Positions 7,654 to 14,980 of a stretch of DNA of 23,407 nt are shown piece by piece; positions within the stretch are counted from its first letter, which is position 1; every line of letters begins with the position of its first letter. The DNA is from an uncultured Bacillaceae bacterium (lineage in GTDB: Bacteria > Bacillota > Bacilli > Bacillales > Caldibacillaceae). The position numbers and the translations under genes are program-made. The DNA lies in assembly GCA_937934645.1 (NCBI GenBank), contig CALGYZ010000004.1, positions 1-23,407 on the forward strand, given 5' to 3'. A model generated the notes under the pieces. That model was given only the letters and a program-made list of their open reading frames with translations. It made no database searches and was not told the DNA's origin.

Positions 7654-7682
7654 ATTGTAATACAACAAAGTGGATTTTTCAA
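7654..7682 (-). promoter_or_regulatory. Sigma-A type promoter of yhfH
   Basis: On the minus strand, TTGAAA (7682-7677) and TACAAT (7659-7654) are separated by exactly 17 bases. Transcription would start near 7647, giving a leader of about 35 bases to the yhfH ATG. Confidence 0.6.
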
Positions 7683-7759
7683 TACTGTATTAAAACAATT
7701 TTTAACTTTTTTAACCATAATGAAATGTAGTATATTGTTTTCGAGGGAGGTTTTGCAAA

Positions 7760-8494
7760 GTGAAGTTAACGATCATCGGACCGTGGGGAGGATATCCGAA
7801 AGCCAATGAAGCAAGTTCGGGATATTTGTTGGAACATGAGGGGTTCCGGCTTCTAATAGATTGCGGCAGCGGTGTTTTATCCAAAATGCAGCAATTTATC
7901 CGGCCGGCCGATCTTGATGCATGCATCATCAGTCATTATCATGCGGATCATATTGCCGATATCGGTGTACTACAACACGCTCTTTTAATCGATATGTACT
8001 TGAGCGGAAGGAAAAAAACGTTGCCGATATACGGACATCCATATGATGAACAGGGGTTTACAGCGTTAACTTATAAAGAGCAAACAAAAGGGATTGCATA
8101 TGATCCAGACCGACCGCTATCAATCGGACCGTTTACGGTACGTTTTTTAAAAACAAATCATCCTGTTCCGTGTTATGCTTTTCACATTGAAGCGGATGGA
8201 AAGTCCCTTGTTTATACCGCTGACAGTGCGTACCATCCGGACTTTGCCGGCTTTTCAAAAGAATGTGATTTGCTTTTGTCCGAGTGCAATTTTTATGCTA
8301 ATATGGATGGGAACAATGCAGGCCATATGAGTAGTAAAGATGTAGGTATTCTTGCATTGGAAGCAAAGGTCAAGCAGGTTATTTTGACCCATTTGCCCCA
8401 TTTTGGCGATTTAGAACAGCTTGTTAAAGAAACCGCCGAATATTACAGCGGCCCGGTTCATCTCGCAAAAACAGGGGATGTGTGGGAAATATAA
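7760..8494 (+). CDS. yhfI: MBL-fold metallo-hydrolase YhfI
   Basis: This is a cytoplasmic metallo-beta-lactamase-fold hydrolase of the RNase Z-like / YhfI type; the physiological substrate is unknown. The 244-residue product equals the recalled length of B. subtilis YhfI. It shows the zinc motif HYHADH (His59, His61, Asp63, His64), a following histidine in KTNHPVP, the metal-bridging aspartate in YTADSAYHPD and a C-terminal LTHLPHFGD. The start is GTG at 7760, supported by GAGGGAGG nine bases upstream. It lies 50 bases before lplJ without a terminator, so the two are probably co-transcribed. Confidence 0.88.
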   Translation: MKLTIIGPWGGYPKANEASSGYLLEHEGFRLLIDCGSGVLSKMQQFIRPADLDACIISHYHADHIADIGVLQHALLIDMYLSGRKKTLPIYGHPYDEQGFTALTYKEQTKGIAYDPDRPLSIGPFTVRFLKTNHPVPCYAFHIEADGKSLVYTADSAYHPDFAGFSKECDLLLSECNFYANMDGNNAGHMSSKDVGILALEAKVKQVILTHLPHFGDLEQLVKETAEYYSGPVHLAKTGDVWEI

Positions 8495-8544
8495 CCTGAA
8501 ACCGGATTAAATTATTCACCATGGAAACAGGAGGCATAAGATTC

Positions 8545-9543
8545 ATGCTGTATGTAGATAACAAAGGAATCAATGATCCACAAATCAACTTGGCGATTGA
8601 AGAATACATATTGAAAAACTTGGATATAGATGAGTCTTACTTGCTCTTTTATATAAACGGACCGTCGATCATCATCGGCCGAAATCAAAATACGATTGAA
8701 GAAATAAATACAGAGTTTGTTGAAAAAAACAATATTAAAGTCGTGCGCCGGATGAGCGGCGGCGGGGCGGTTTATCACGATTTGGGGAACTTAAACTATA
8801 GCTTTATCACAAAAGATGAAGGAAACAGCATTCAGGATAATTTCAAGAAGTTTACAAAGCCGGTAATTAATGCATTACGGAAGTTGGGTGCCAATGCCAG
8901 CTTAATCGGCAGAAACGATATCGAAATTGATGGAAAGAAAGTTTCCGGTACGGCTCAATATGCTACAGCCGGCAGAATGTATACCCACGGAACGTTATTG
9001 TTTCATTCCGATTTAGATAATGTAAACAAAGCGTTAAAACCGAAAAAAGAAAAAATAGAATCTAAGGGGGTAAAATCTGTACGGGCCCGCGTTGGAAATA
9101 TTTCTGAATTTATTGACAGAGAAATGACAATGGAGGAGTTTAAGCAATTTATTTTAGAAAGCGTGTTTGAGGCGGCAGGAAGCGAAATCAAGGAATACGT
9201 TTTGACGGAAGAAGACTGGGAGAAAATCCATGAGCTGTCGAGAAACAAGTACCAGACATGGGAATGGAATTACGGAAAATCCCCGAAATTCAACATTCAA
9301 AATTCAAAACGTTTCCCGCAGGCCGGTACGATCGATGTCCGCCTCGATGTAGCCAAAGGAATCATTCAGAATGTAAAAATATACGGAGATTTCTTCGGCT
9401 GGGGCGATGTGCAGAAAATTGAAGAAAAGCTGACCGGAATCCGCTACGAAAAAGATGCCCTGGAAGAAGCATTAGAAGATGTGGATATTAAATATTACTT
9501 CGGAAATGTAGAAAAAGAAGACTTCATAAATTTAATTTATTAA
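8545..9543 (+). CDS. lplJ: Lipoate-protein ligase LplJ
   Basis: This enzyme activates free lipoate with ATP and attaches it to lipoyl domains of 2-oxoacid dehydrogenases or the glycine cleavage H protein. The 332-residue protein matches B. subtilis LplJ (331). It shows GPSIIIGRNQNT at 39-50, the ligase signature RRMSGGGAVYHD at 68-79 and the adenylate-binding lysine in GRNDIEIDGKKVSG (about Lys132), plus the C-terminal accessory domain (SPKFNIQNSKRFP, YYFGN). The ATG at 8545 has CAGGAGG ten bases before it; the in-frame ATG at 8521 lacks a ribosome binding site. A perfect terminator follows. Confidence 0.93.
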   Translation: MLYVDNKGINDPQINLAIEEYILKNLDIDESYLLFYINGPSIIIGRNQNTIEEINTEFVEKNNIKVVRRMSGGGAVYHDLGNLNYSFITKDEGNSIQDNFKKFTKPVINALRKLGANASLIGRNDIEIDGKKVSGTAQYATAGRMYTHGTLLFHSDLDNVNKALKPKKEKIESKGVKSVRARVGNISEFIDREMTMEEFKQFILESVFEAAGSEIKEYVLTEEDWEKIHELSRNKYQTWEWNYGKSPKFNIQNSKRFPQAGTIDVRLDVAKGIIQNVKIYGDFFGWGDVQKIEEKLTGIRYEKDALEEALEDVDIKYYFGNVEKEDFINLIY

Positions 9544-9561
9544 CGATTTTTTTGAAAACCG

Positions 9562-9603
9562 GTAATGTCCGCTGAAAAAGCGGACATTACTAATTTTTTT
9601 TGT
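9562..9603 (+). terminator. Terminator after lplJ
   Basis: GTAATGTCCGCT pairs perfectly over 12 bases with AGCGGACATTAC (9579-9590) around a GAAAA loop, followed by TAATTTTTTTTGT. This is a canonical rho-independent terminator and separates yhfI-lplJ from the next gene. Confidence 0.9.
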
Positions 9604-9632
9604 GAAATATTATGACTCAATTCAGAAAATAC

Positions 9633-9660
9633 TTGACTTATTAATAGTTGTAATTATAAT
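9633..9660 (+). promoter_or_regulatory. Sigma-A type promoter of the lipoprotein gene
   Basis: TTGACT at 9633-9638 and a perfect TATAAT at 9655-9660 are separated by 16 bases. The start point would be near 9667, leaving a leader of about 40 bases. This is too short for a T-box or riboswitch. Confidence 0.7.
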
Positions 9661-9706
9661 TAATTTAAAACTATTTTTTAAGTATAGTAACTTTGGAGGG
9701 AATAGA

Positions 9707-10708
9707 ATGGGAAAATGGAAAAAAGGCCTGTCAATTTTGGCCCTTGCAGGACTTCTGACCCTCACCCTCACAGCCTGCGGTTCGGGTGATGATTCCGCAA
9801 AAGAGGGCGGAGGCAACGGAGACATATATAAAGTCGGAATCAGCCAGTACGTGAACCATCCGTCACTGGATGCTGCAACTAAAGGATTTAAAAAAGCCCT
9901 TCAGGATGCAGGTCTGGATGTTGAATACGATGAACAAAATGCCCAGGGAGAGCCGAATAACGCCAAAACCGCTGCACAAAACCTGGTAAACAGTGGAGTG
10001 GATTTAATATTTGCTAATGCTACTCCGAGCGCTCAGGCTGCAGCCGGTGTCACAGGTGATATTCCGGTTGTATTTACATCCGTAACGGATCCGGTTGGGG
10101 CAGAATTGATCGAATCGATGGAAAAACCGGGCCGGAATGTAACTGGAACGACAGATATGCACCCGGATGCCATTCCGAACACGGTGAAATTCATAGCTGA
10201 GGAATTGGATGATGTGGAAATCGTGGGAACGATTTACAATGCCGGGGAACAAAACTCGGTAAAACAAGTTGAAGAAATGAAAAAAGCCATTGAATCCAGC
10301 GGTTTAACGCTGGTGGAGAAGGTTGTATCCAATACATCAGAAGTTAAACAGGCAGCCGATTCTCTTGCCGGTGAAGTTGATGCGATTTACATCATTACCG
10401 ATAATACGGTTGTTTCCGCCTTGGAATCCGTAGTTTCCGTAGCCCGCCAGGCAAAAGTCCCACTGTTTGTCGGTGAGCTGGACTCTGTTGAACGCGGTGG
10501 CTTTGCGGCATACGGTTTTGATTATTTTGATATTGGTTATGAAGCTGGCCAATTGGCGGTCCAGATTTTAAAAGACGGCAAAGCCCCTGCTGATATACCG
10601 TCCCAATATCCGCAAAACTTGAAGCTGGTCATCAATAAAACAGCAGCGGAAGAAATGGACGTTGAGTTGAAGCCGGAATGGGATGACATTGCCGAATATA
10701 TTGAATAA
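9707..10708 (+). CDS. ABC transporter substrate-binding lipoprotein (COG2984 type)
   Basis: This is a membrane-anchored extracytoplasmic binding protein of the ABC_sub_bind family (COG2984, the group that includes TrpX-like proteins). The 333-residue precursor has a basic N terminus (MGKWKKG), a hydrophobic stretch and a lipobox LTAC with the lipidated Cys24, followed by a Gly/Ser/Asp linker. The mature part begins VGISQYVNHPSLDAATKGF and contains VDLIFANATPSAQAA and IPVVFTSVTDPVGA, typical of the family's two-lobe sugar-binding-like fold. The ATG at 9707 has TGGAGGG six bases before it; an upstream in-frame start is rejected. It is monocistronic, between two terminators. The permease and ATPase usually encoded next to it are missing, so the ligand cannot be inferred. 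Confidence 0.88.
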   Translation: MGKWKKGLSILALAGLLTLTLTACGSGDDSAKEGGGNGDIYKVGISQYVNHPSLDAATKGFKKALQDAGLDVEYDEQNAQGEPNNAKTAAQNLVNSGVDLIFANATPSAQAAAGVTGDIPVVFTSVTDPVGAELIESMEKPGRNVTGTTDMHPDAIPNTVKFIAEELDDVEIVGTIYNAGEQNSVKQVEEMKKAIESSGLTLVEKVVSNTSEVKQAADSLAGEVDAIYIITDNTVVSALESVVSVARQAKVPLFVGELDSVERGGFAAYGFDYFDIGYEAGQLAVQILKDGKAPADIPSQYPQNLKLVINKTAAEEMDVELKPEWDDIAEYIE

Positions 10709-10741
10709 CTAAGATTCCGCATTCATTATTAAGGATTGTAT

Positions 10742-10780
10742 AACGGGACATCCGTAGCGATTGGATGTCCGTTCTTTTTT
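10742..10780 (+). terminator. Terminator after the lipoprotein gene
   Basis: GGACATCC (10746-10753) pairs with GGATGTCC (10763-10770) around a nine-base loop, with extra AAC/GTT pairing outside, followed by TTCTTTTTTATTTTTT. Confidence 0.85.
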
Positions 10781-10857
10781 ATTTTTTGGGAAAAACAGGC
10801 GGGATTTTTTATTGCTTTCAACAAAGTAAAATTTGATCTGGGATGGAGGGGAAATTT

Positions 10858-11592
10858 GTGGAAATTCAAAGCGGTTTTGCTGAAAAAATAGCCGATCCGT
10901 TTAAACAAGGTTTGCAGGGGGGAATATCTATTGCGATCGGTTATATGCCGGTAGCTCTTACATATGGATTTATTGCAAAAACTACCGGACTTTCGCTTTT
11001 GGAGACCGTTCTTATGAGCATGATTGTTTATGCCGGTGCTTCCCAGTATATGGCTCTTGATATGATTTCCAAACAAATCGGGATGTTTGAAATTATTTTC
11101 ACTACTTTTATAGTGAATATCCGGCATTTATTGTTAACGGCATCGTTAAATGAAAAGGTTGAACAGGATAAGCCATGGAAGAAGGCCATTTATGCTTTCG
11201 GTGTTACGGATGAAACATTTTCTGTTGCGGCGGTTCAAAAAGAAAAATTGAAAACAGGTTATATGTTTGGACTAACTATCATAGCTTATAGTAGCTGGGT
11301 TTTGTTTTCCGGCATCGGGTATCTTGCCGGTTCCAGTCTTCCCGGATTATTCCAGGAAGGCATGTCCATTGCTTTATATGCTATGTTCATCGGCCTTTTG
11401 GTCCCTTCCATGAAAGGGAATAAAAAAGTTATTTTTCTGGCTGTCTTGGCAGCTCTGTTTAACAGTTTGTTTGTTATTTCGGGAGCCTTATCTGCAGGAT
11501 GGTCAATCGTTCTTTCTACTTTGATTTCTGCAACTCTCATAGAAGTGATTGTCTTCCTGCGCAAGCGGAAGGGGGATTGTGCTGGTGAATAG
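10858..11592 (+). CDS. azlC: Branched-chain amino acid export protein AzlC
   Basis: This is the large subunit of the two-part AzlC/AzlD (BrnF/BrnE-like) exporter that pumps branched-chain amino acids, and toxic analogues such as 4-azaleucine, out of the cell. The 244-residue integral membrane protein carries the family sequences GISIAIGYMPVALTYGF, MSMIVYAGASQYMAL and FIVNIRHLLLTASL, then GVTDETF. The preferred start is GTG 10858, with GGAGGGG six bases upstream; the ATG at 10843 would sit at the start of that ribosome binding site. The last eight bases overlap the start of azlD. The promoter is not clear in the preceding 77 bases. Confidence 0.9.
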   Translation: MEIQSGFAEKIADPFKQGLQGGISIAIGYMPVALTYGFIAKTTGLSLLETVLMSMIVYAGASQYMALDMISKQIGMFEIIFTTFIVNIRHLLLTASLNEKVEQDKPWKKAIYAFGVTDETFSVAAVQKEKLKTGYMFGLTIIAYSSWVLFSGIGYLAGSSLPGLFQEGMSIALYAMFIGLLVPSMKGNKKVIFLAVLAALFNSLFVISGALSAGWSIVLSTLISATLIEVIVFLRKRKGDCAGE

Positions 11593-11890
11593 TGCAATTT
11601 TTTGGATGATTGTCGGAATGGGGGCCGTTACATACATTCCGCGGATGTTGCCGCTTGTTGTTCTGGAAAAAATCCGGCTACCGGGGCTGTTGCAAAATAT
11701 TTTGCAAAACGTTCCATTCGCCATTTTGGGAGCTTTAATTTTTCCTGGAGTTTTATTTATCCATGATGAAGCCTGGTACGGTCTGGCAGGTGCCTTTATT
11801 GCCTTTTTACTTGCTTATTTCAGTTCAAATGTCATCGTCGTCGTGATTGGTTCAATCGTTGCTTTGTCAGCTTTATCATTGTTTATGTAA
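11585..11890 (+). CDS. azlD: Branched-chain amino acid export protein AzlD
   Basis: This is the small membrane subunit of the AzlCD exporter. The 101-residue product has about four hydrophobic segments and the family-typical VTYIPRMLPLVVLEKIRLP and LLQNILQNVPFAILGAL (here with MGAVTYIPR). The start is GTG 11585, which overlaps the azlC stop (GTGAATAG), with AAGGGGG nine bases upstream; a GTG six bases earlier is also possible. The overlap implies translational coupling with azlC, giving balanced subunits. Sixty bases separate it from the next gene, with no terminator. Confidence 0.88.
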   Translation: MNSAIFWMIVGMGAVTYIPRMLPLVVLEKIRLPGLLQNILQNVPFAILGALIFPGVLFIHDEAWYGLAGAFIAFLLAYFSSNVIVVVIGSIVALSALSLFM

Positions 11891-11949
11891 TATACTGGAA
11901 TGGATAGAAGAAATAGGGGAATGATGTTACAGAGTAAATCCACTGGCTG

Positions 11950-13239
11950 GTGAGGGGATTGAGGAAAAAAATATTCTTGGCATTTTTTATTGCCTACGGT
12001 TTTTTTACGGTCTTTATATATTTGTACTTGTTTCAATTTCATTCATCCGCTGCTGTGCCACCCGAACAAGCAGGAACGGCAACGGACCCGCAAACATTTT
12101 TAACAGTTGATGAGCTCATATTATCCGAACAATATTCAAATATCCGGAACTTCTTGTTTTTTTTGGAAATCCCGTATGAATGGCTGTTTTATTTATTAAT
12201 TCTTTTATCTGGTTCCGGAAAGATTTTTGAAAGCTGGGCGCAACGGACAGCAAAAAAAAGATTGTTACAAAGTGCAGTCTATGCTTTTTGTTTATCATTT
12301 TGTTCTTTAATTTTTTTCTTCCCCGTTAAATATGCCGGATACCGTATTTCCAAATATTACGGTTTATCCAATGAAACTTTTCATTCATGGATGCGTGACC
12401 GGATGATCGACTTTTGGCTGAACTGGCTGTTTTTATTTATTGTCGTTGCAGCCGTATATTTATTAATGCGAAAAAGTGAAAAGAGATGGTGGTTTTACGC
12501 CTGGTGCGTGTCTGTTCCTTTTACGTTGTTTGTCATGTTTATCCGGCCGGTTTTAATCGATCCTTTATACAATGATTTCTATCCGCTGAAAAATAAAGTG
12601 CTGGAAGAAAAAATATTATCTTTGGCCGAAGAAGCCGGCATCCCCGCAGAACACGTTTACGAAGTTAATATGTCGGAAAAAACAAATACATTAAATGCTT
12701 ATGTTACAGGAATCGGTTCGAACTCCCGGATTGTTTTGTGGGATACCACTTTGAAGCAACTTGAAGAAGATGAAATTTTGTTTATCATGGCCCATGAGAT
12801 GGCCCATTATTTGGAGAAACATATTTTTATCGGGATCACAGGATATTTACTGATGAGTTTCATCGGTTTATGGATTACCGCCAGGTTGCTGAATATGTTT
12901 TTTGATAAATTGAAAGATGTATTTCATATGACCGGAAAAACCGCATTCTCATCCTTCCCTCTTATTCTACTCATTTTATCCATGCTTTCCTTTGCAGCCA
13001 GTCCGTTAACCAATGCGGTTTCCCGGCATCTGGAAAAAAGGGCGGATACGTATGCAGTTGAATTGACGCGGGATGCTGATGCGGGAATATCCACATTTCA
13101 TGAACTGGCAAGGGCAGGCTTGAGCCAGGTTAATCCTCCGTTGCTCGTAAAATGGTTCCGTTACGGCCACCCGACAATCAAAGAGCGGATTGAGATGTTG
13201 GAGAATTACGCAAAAGAAAATACCCATCATAATGAATAA
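11950..13239 (+). CDS. yhfN: Integral membrane M48 family zinc metalloprotease (YhfN/Ste24-like)
   Basis: This is a membrane zinc protease of the M48 family, related to CAAX prenyl protease Ste24 and B. subtilis YhfN; it probably cleaves membrane-associated peptides or misfolded proteins. The 429-residue protein has an N-terminal signal-anchor (IFLAFFIAYGFFTVFIYLYLF), three further hydrophobic segments before residue 220, the zinc motif HEMAH at 282-286 followed by a membrane segment, and the third ligand Glu362 in EKRAD. The C-terminal GHPTIKERIEML is characteristic. The start is uncertain: GTG 11950 lacks a good ribosome binding site, and TTG codons at 11959 or 11977 are alternatives. It may be transcribed with azlCD. 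Confidence 0.85.
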   Translation: MRGLRKKIFLAFFIAYGFFTVFIYLYLFQFHSSAAVPPEQAGTATDPQTFLTVDELILSEQYSNIRNFLFFLEIPYEWLFYLLILLSGSGKIFESWAQRTAKKRLLQSAVYAFCLSFCSLIFFFPVKYAGYRISKYYGLSNETFHSWMRDRMIDFWLNWLFLFIVVAAVYLLMRKSEKRWWFYAWCVSVPFTLFVMFIRPVLIDPLYNDFYPLKNKVLEEKILSLAEEAGIPAEHVYEVNMSEKTNTLNAYVTGIGSNSRIVLWDTTLKQLEEDEILFIMAHEMAHYLEKHIFIGITGYLLMSFIGLWITARLLNMFFDKLKDVFHMTGKTAFSSFPLILLILSMLSFAASPLTNAVSRHLEKRADTYAVELTRDADAGISTFHELARAGLSQVNPPLLVKWFRYGHPTIKERIEMLENYAKENTHHNE

Positions 13240-13262
13240 ATGGGTGTTTTAAAAATATATTC

Positions 13263-13294
13263 AGTTATCCGGCAGATGGATAACTTTTTGTTTT
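13263..13294 (+). terminator. Terminator after the M48 protease gene
   Basis: AGTTATCC (13263-13270) pairs with GGATAACT (13278-13285) around a seven-base loop, followed by TTTTTGTTTT. A weaker hairpin (ACCCAT/ATGGGT) straddles the stop codon just before it. Confidence 0.75.
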
Positions 13295-13396
13295 GAATAT
13301 GGGAATCATTGAAAATTTGAGGATGACGGGAGATGTATTCCAGAAAAAAACTGCCGGTAAAAGTAGCATCAAGAGGATTGCTTTTTTTTTGGGGAA

Positions 13397-13630
13397 TTAT
13401 GCATTCAGTTCATTTTCAATTTCAGCGAGCTCTTCAGAAAGAAGGAAAAATCTTTCCCGATCCTTTTGATCAATGGCTTCATCAATTTTTTCCTTTATTC
13501 TTCTTTTCTTTTCCTTAAGGATGGCTTCCCTGATGATTAAATCGATATAAACATTTTGGATAAACTTTTCTTTCCGCAGGCTGATTTTTTTATTCGCTCT
13601 CGTCAGTTCTGCATAATTTTCCTTTTGCAT
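13397..13630 (-). CDS. yhzC: IDEAL-domain protein (YhzC-like)
   Basis: This small, highly charged, helical protein of 77 residues, the recalled length of B. subtilis YhzC, also lies beside comK. The C-terminal half carries an IDEAL domain whose namesake motif here reads IDEAI at 49-53, inside EKIDEAIDQKDRERFFLLSEEL. IDEAL domains occur in several small Firmicute proteins of mostly unknown function. The ATG at 13630 has AAGGGGG eight bases before it; an in-frame TTG at 13651 is rejected because it lies upstream of that site. It is divergent from comK with about 250 bases between. Any link to competence is suggested only by neighbourhood. Confidence 0.75.
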   Translation of the reverse strand: MQKENYAELTRANKKISLRKEKFIQNVYIDLIIREAILKEKKRRIKEKIDEAIDQKDRERFFLLSEELAEIENELNA

Positions 13631-13742
13631 CAGAATATCCCCCTTTTCCAATGTTTTGAAAATTCACAAATACCAGACGACTTAAAGTGTAGATTATTAA
13701 TATTATATTAACAAATACGAAAAAACTCAACCGTTTCATTAT

Positions 13743-13862
13743 AATTTTTTGAAAAAATAATTAAGTAAGGAAAATTTATTTTATTAACAAAAATGAATAA
13801 ATATTGGTGACTATTGTCGCATAATATGGTAAAATGGGCATATGTTTTTAAAAATAATTTTT
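13743..13862 (+). promoter_or_regulatory. Candidate CodY and ComK sites upstream of comK
   Basis: The 250-base region before comK is very AT-rich. At 13743-13757 it matches the recalled CodY box AATTTTCWGAAAATT at 12 of 15 positions. At 13850-13862 it contains AAAA-N5-TTTT, the ComK AT-box pattern, and at 13770-13782 the same pattern with one mismatch. B. subtilis comK is repressed by CodY and activates itself. Base composition makes chance matches likely, and the AT-box spacing does not fit known ComK sites. No clear -35/-10 pair was found. Confidence 0.3.
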
Positions 13863-13879
13863 GAAAGGGATGATATGGT

Positions 13880-14500
13880 ATGCCGGAGAAAAGTTTTCAA
13901 GTTATTGAAGAGGTGCACTTGGATCATTCACTTATGGCTATTCTTCCTTATCAATACGGAAGCAAGCTTTACTCAAAAATATTGAAAACAGAGGAGGAGA
14001 AATTGCTTCCTTATCGTCCGGTTGATGTCGTGAAAATGGGGTGTATTCGTTACGCATCCAGTTATGAAGGCCGGAGAGAAGCCACAAAAGAATTGATCCA
14101 TGTTACCCATAAGCCCCCGATTGTCATTGACCCCGTTCAATCCATTTATTTATTTCCTACCGTTTCCCCGAAACATAAACATTGTATATGGTTATCCCAC
14201 ACCCACGTACTTGATTACGAAAAATCCAGTCCGTCAGCTACAAAAGTTATTTTCAGCAATCAGCAAACCCTGGAAGTTCCCATATCTTACCAGTCTTTCG
14301 ACAAACAAATGCTGAGAACGTCTTTATTGCGGACAAGGGTTGAGCAGCGGATGACCGGAAATAACCGTTCCCGGAATTTTCTGCAGGAAAACATGCATCT
14401 GGCCATAGAAGCAATGGAAAAAAGCGGAATTTATGAAGTGTTTTTGCATGATCCTTTTATCCAATCCCGGTTGTCTTCAAAACGTCCGAACAAAAAATAA
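13880..14500 (+). CDS. comK: Competence transcription factor ComK
   Basis: This is the master regulator of genetic competence, a DNA-binding activator of DNA-uptake and recombination genes that binds paired AT-boxes. The 206-residue product (192 in B. subtilis) keeps the core MGCIRYASSYEGRREATK, HKPPIVIDPVQSIYLFPT, SHTHV, VIFSNQQTLEVPISYQSFDKQ and RTSLLRTR. The C-terminal 45 residues differ: the FMLYPK motif, which in B. subtilis binds MecA for ClpCP proteolysis, is replaced by NFLQENM, and the protein is longer. The ATG at 13880 has AAAGGG ten bases upstream. Its last 70 bases overlap the end of the convergent YhjD-like gene. It could be a ComK paralogue rather than the main ComK; the core identity is clear. 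Confidence 0.88.
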   Translation: MPEKSFQVIEEVHLDHSLMAILPYQYGSKLYSKILKTEEEKLLPYRPVDVVKMGCIRYASSYEGRREATKELIHVTHKPPIVIDPVQSIYLFPTVSPKHKHCIWLSHTHVLDYEKSSPSATKVIFSNQQTLEVPISYQSFDKQMLRTSLLRTRVEQRMTGNNRSRNFLQENMHLAIEAMEKSGIYEVFLHDPFIQSRLSSKRPNKK

Positions 14501-14832
14501 CGCAATAACTGTTCAACATAGTTTCTCAACCGTGGATTAAAATAACTGTGATACTCCTCATAGCCGTTATAAACAAATAAGTAGGTCGTAAACGTATCAT
14601 CCCTTTTTACTTCTTGCACTTTCATCCTCTTTTTCCTTAATTCCTTTTTTACAAAATACAATTGCTTATGTACGGCGTCCAAAGTACGTTCAATCAGTTC
14701 CGTATAAGGATTGACGAGTTTAAGCGGACTGTTTTTTATGATATGTAAATCGCGTTCTAAAACTTTAATTAACATCGGGTAATAGATTGCTTTTTCCAAC
14801 AGGTCCCGGCTCTCAGTTGGAATCCTGGTCAT
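14431..14832 (-). CDS. yhjD: YhjD-like protein of unknown function, predicted SOS-regulated
   Basis: This 133-residue, charged, mainly helical soluble protein has no recognised catalytic motif and resembles B. subtilis YhjD (about 120 residues), which also lies between comK and yhjE. Notable stretches are LEKAIYYPMLIKVLERDL, a basic KKELRKKRMKVQEVKR and FNPRLRNYVEQLLRYFLFG. The final 17 residues after YFLFG look like an extension reading into the 3' end of comK. The ATG has AGGAGGGG four bases before it. Upstream lie a good promoter and a perfect LexA/SOS box, so DNA damage should induce it. Function unknown. Confidence 0.75.
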   Translation of the reverse strand: MTRIPTESRDLLEKAIYYPMLIKVLERDLHIIKNSPLKLVNPYTELIERTLDAVHKQLYFVKKELRKKRMKVQEVKRDDTFTTYLFVYNGYEEYHSYFNPRLRNYVEQLLRYFLFGRFEDNRDWIKGSCKNTS

Positions 14833-14845
14833 GAAACCCCTCCTA

Positions 14846-14859
14846 CGAACATATGTTTG
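14846..14859. promoter_or_regulatory. LexA (SOS) box upstream of the YhjD-like gene
   Basis: The 14-mer CGAACATATGTTTG matches the B. subtilis LexA/DinR consensus CGAACRNRYGTTYG at every defined position. It lies between the promoter and the ribosome binding site of the minus-strand gene, about +6 to +19 of the predicted transcript, a normal repressor position. Confidence 0.75.
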
Positions 14860-14871
14860 TTTTTTATAATT

Positions 14872-14900
14872 ACTATATATAATTTTTTTATAAAATGCAA
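14872..14900 (-). promoter_or_regulatory. Sigma-A type promoter of the YhjD-like gene
   Basis: On the minus strand, TTGCAT (14900-14895) and TATAGT (14877-14872) are separated by exactly 17 bases. Transcription would begin near 14865, just before the LexA box. Confidence 0.6.
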
Positions 14901-14980
14901 CACCGTCCGTTTTCCATGATCTCCTTTAGTACCATTTTATGCCGGATGTATAGAAAATTGTTTGTTTAACAGTATAAAAA

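Noticed and set aside
9616..9632. CodY-like sequence just before the -35 of the lipoprotein gene
   Set aside because: Only about 10 of 15 positions match, which is expected by chance in AT-rich DNA.
11914..11953. Possible 9-codon leader peptide overlapping the M48 protease start
   Set aside because: The spacing between AGGGGA and its ATG is too short, and nothing suggests attenuation.
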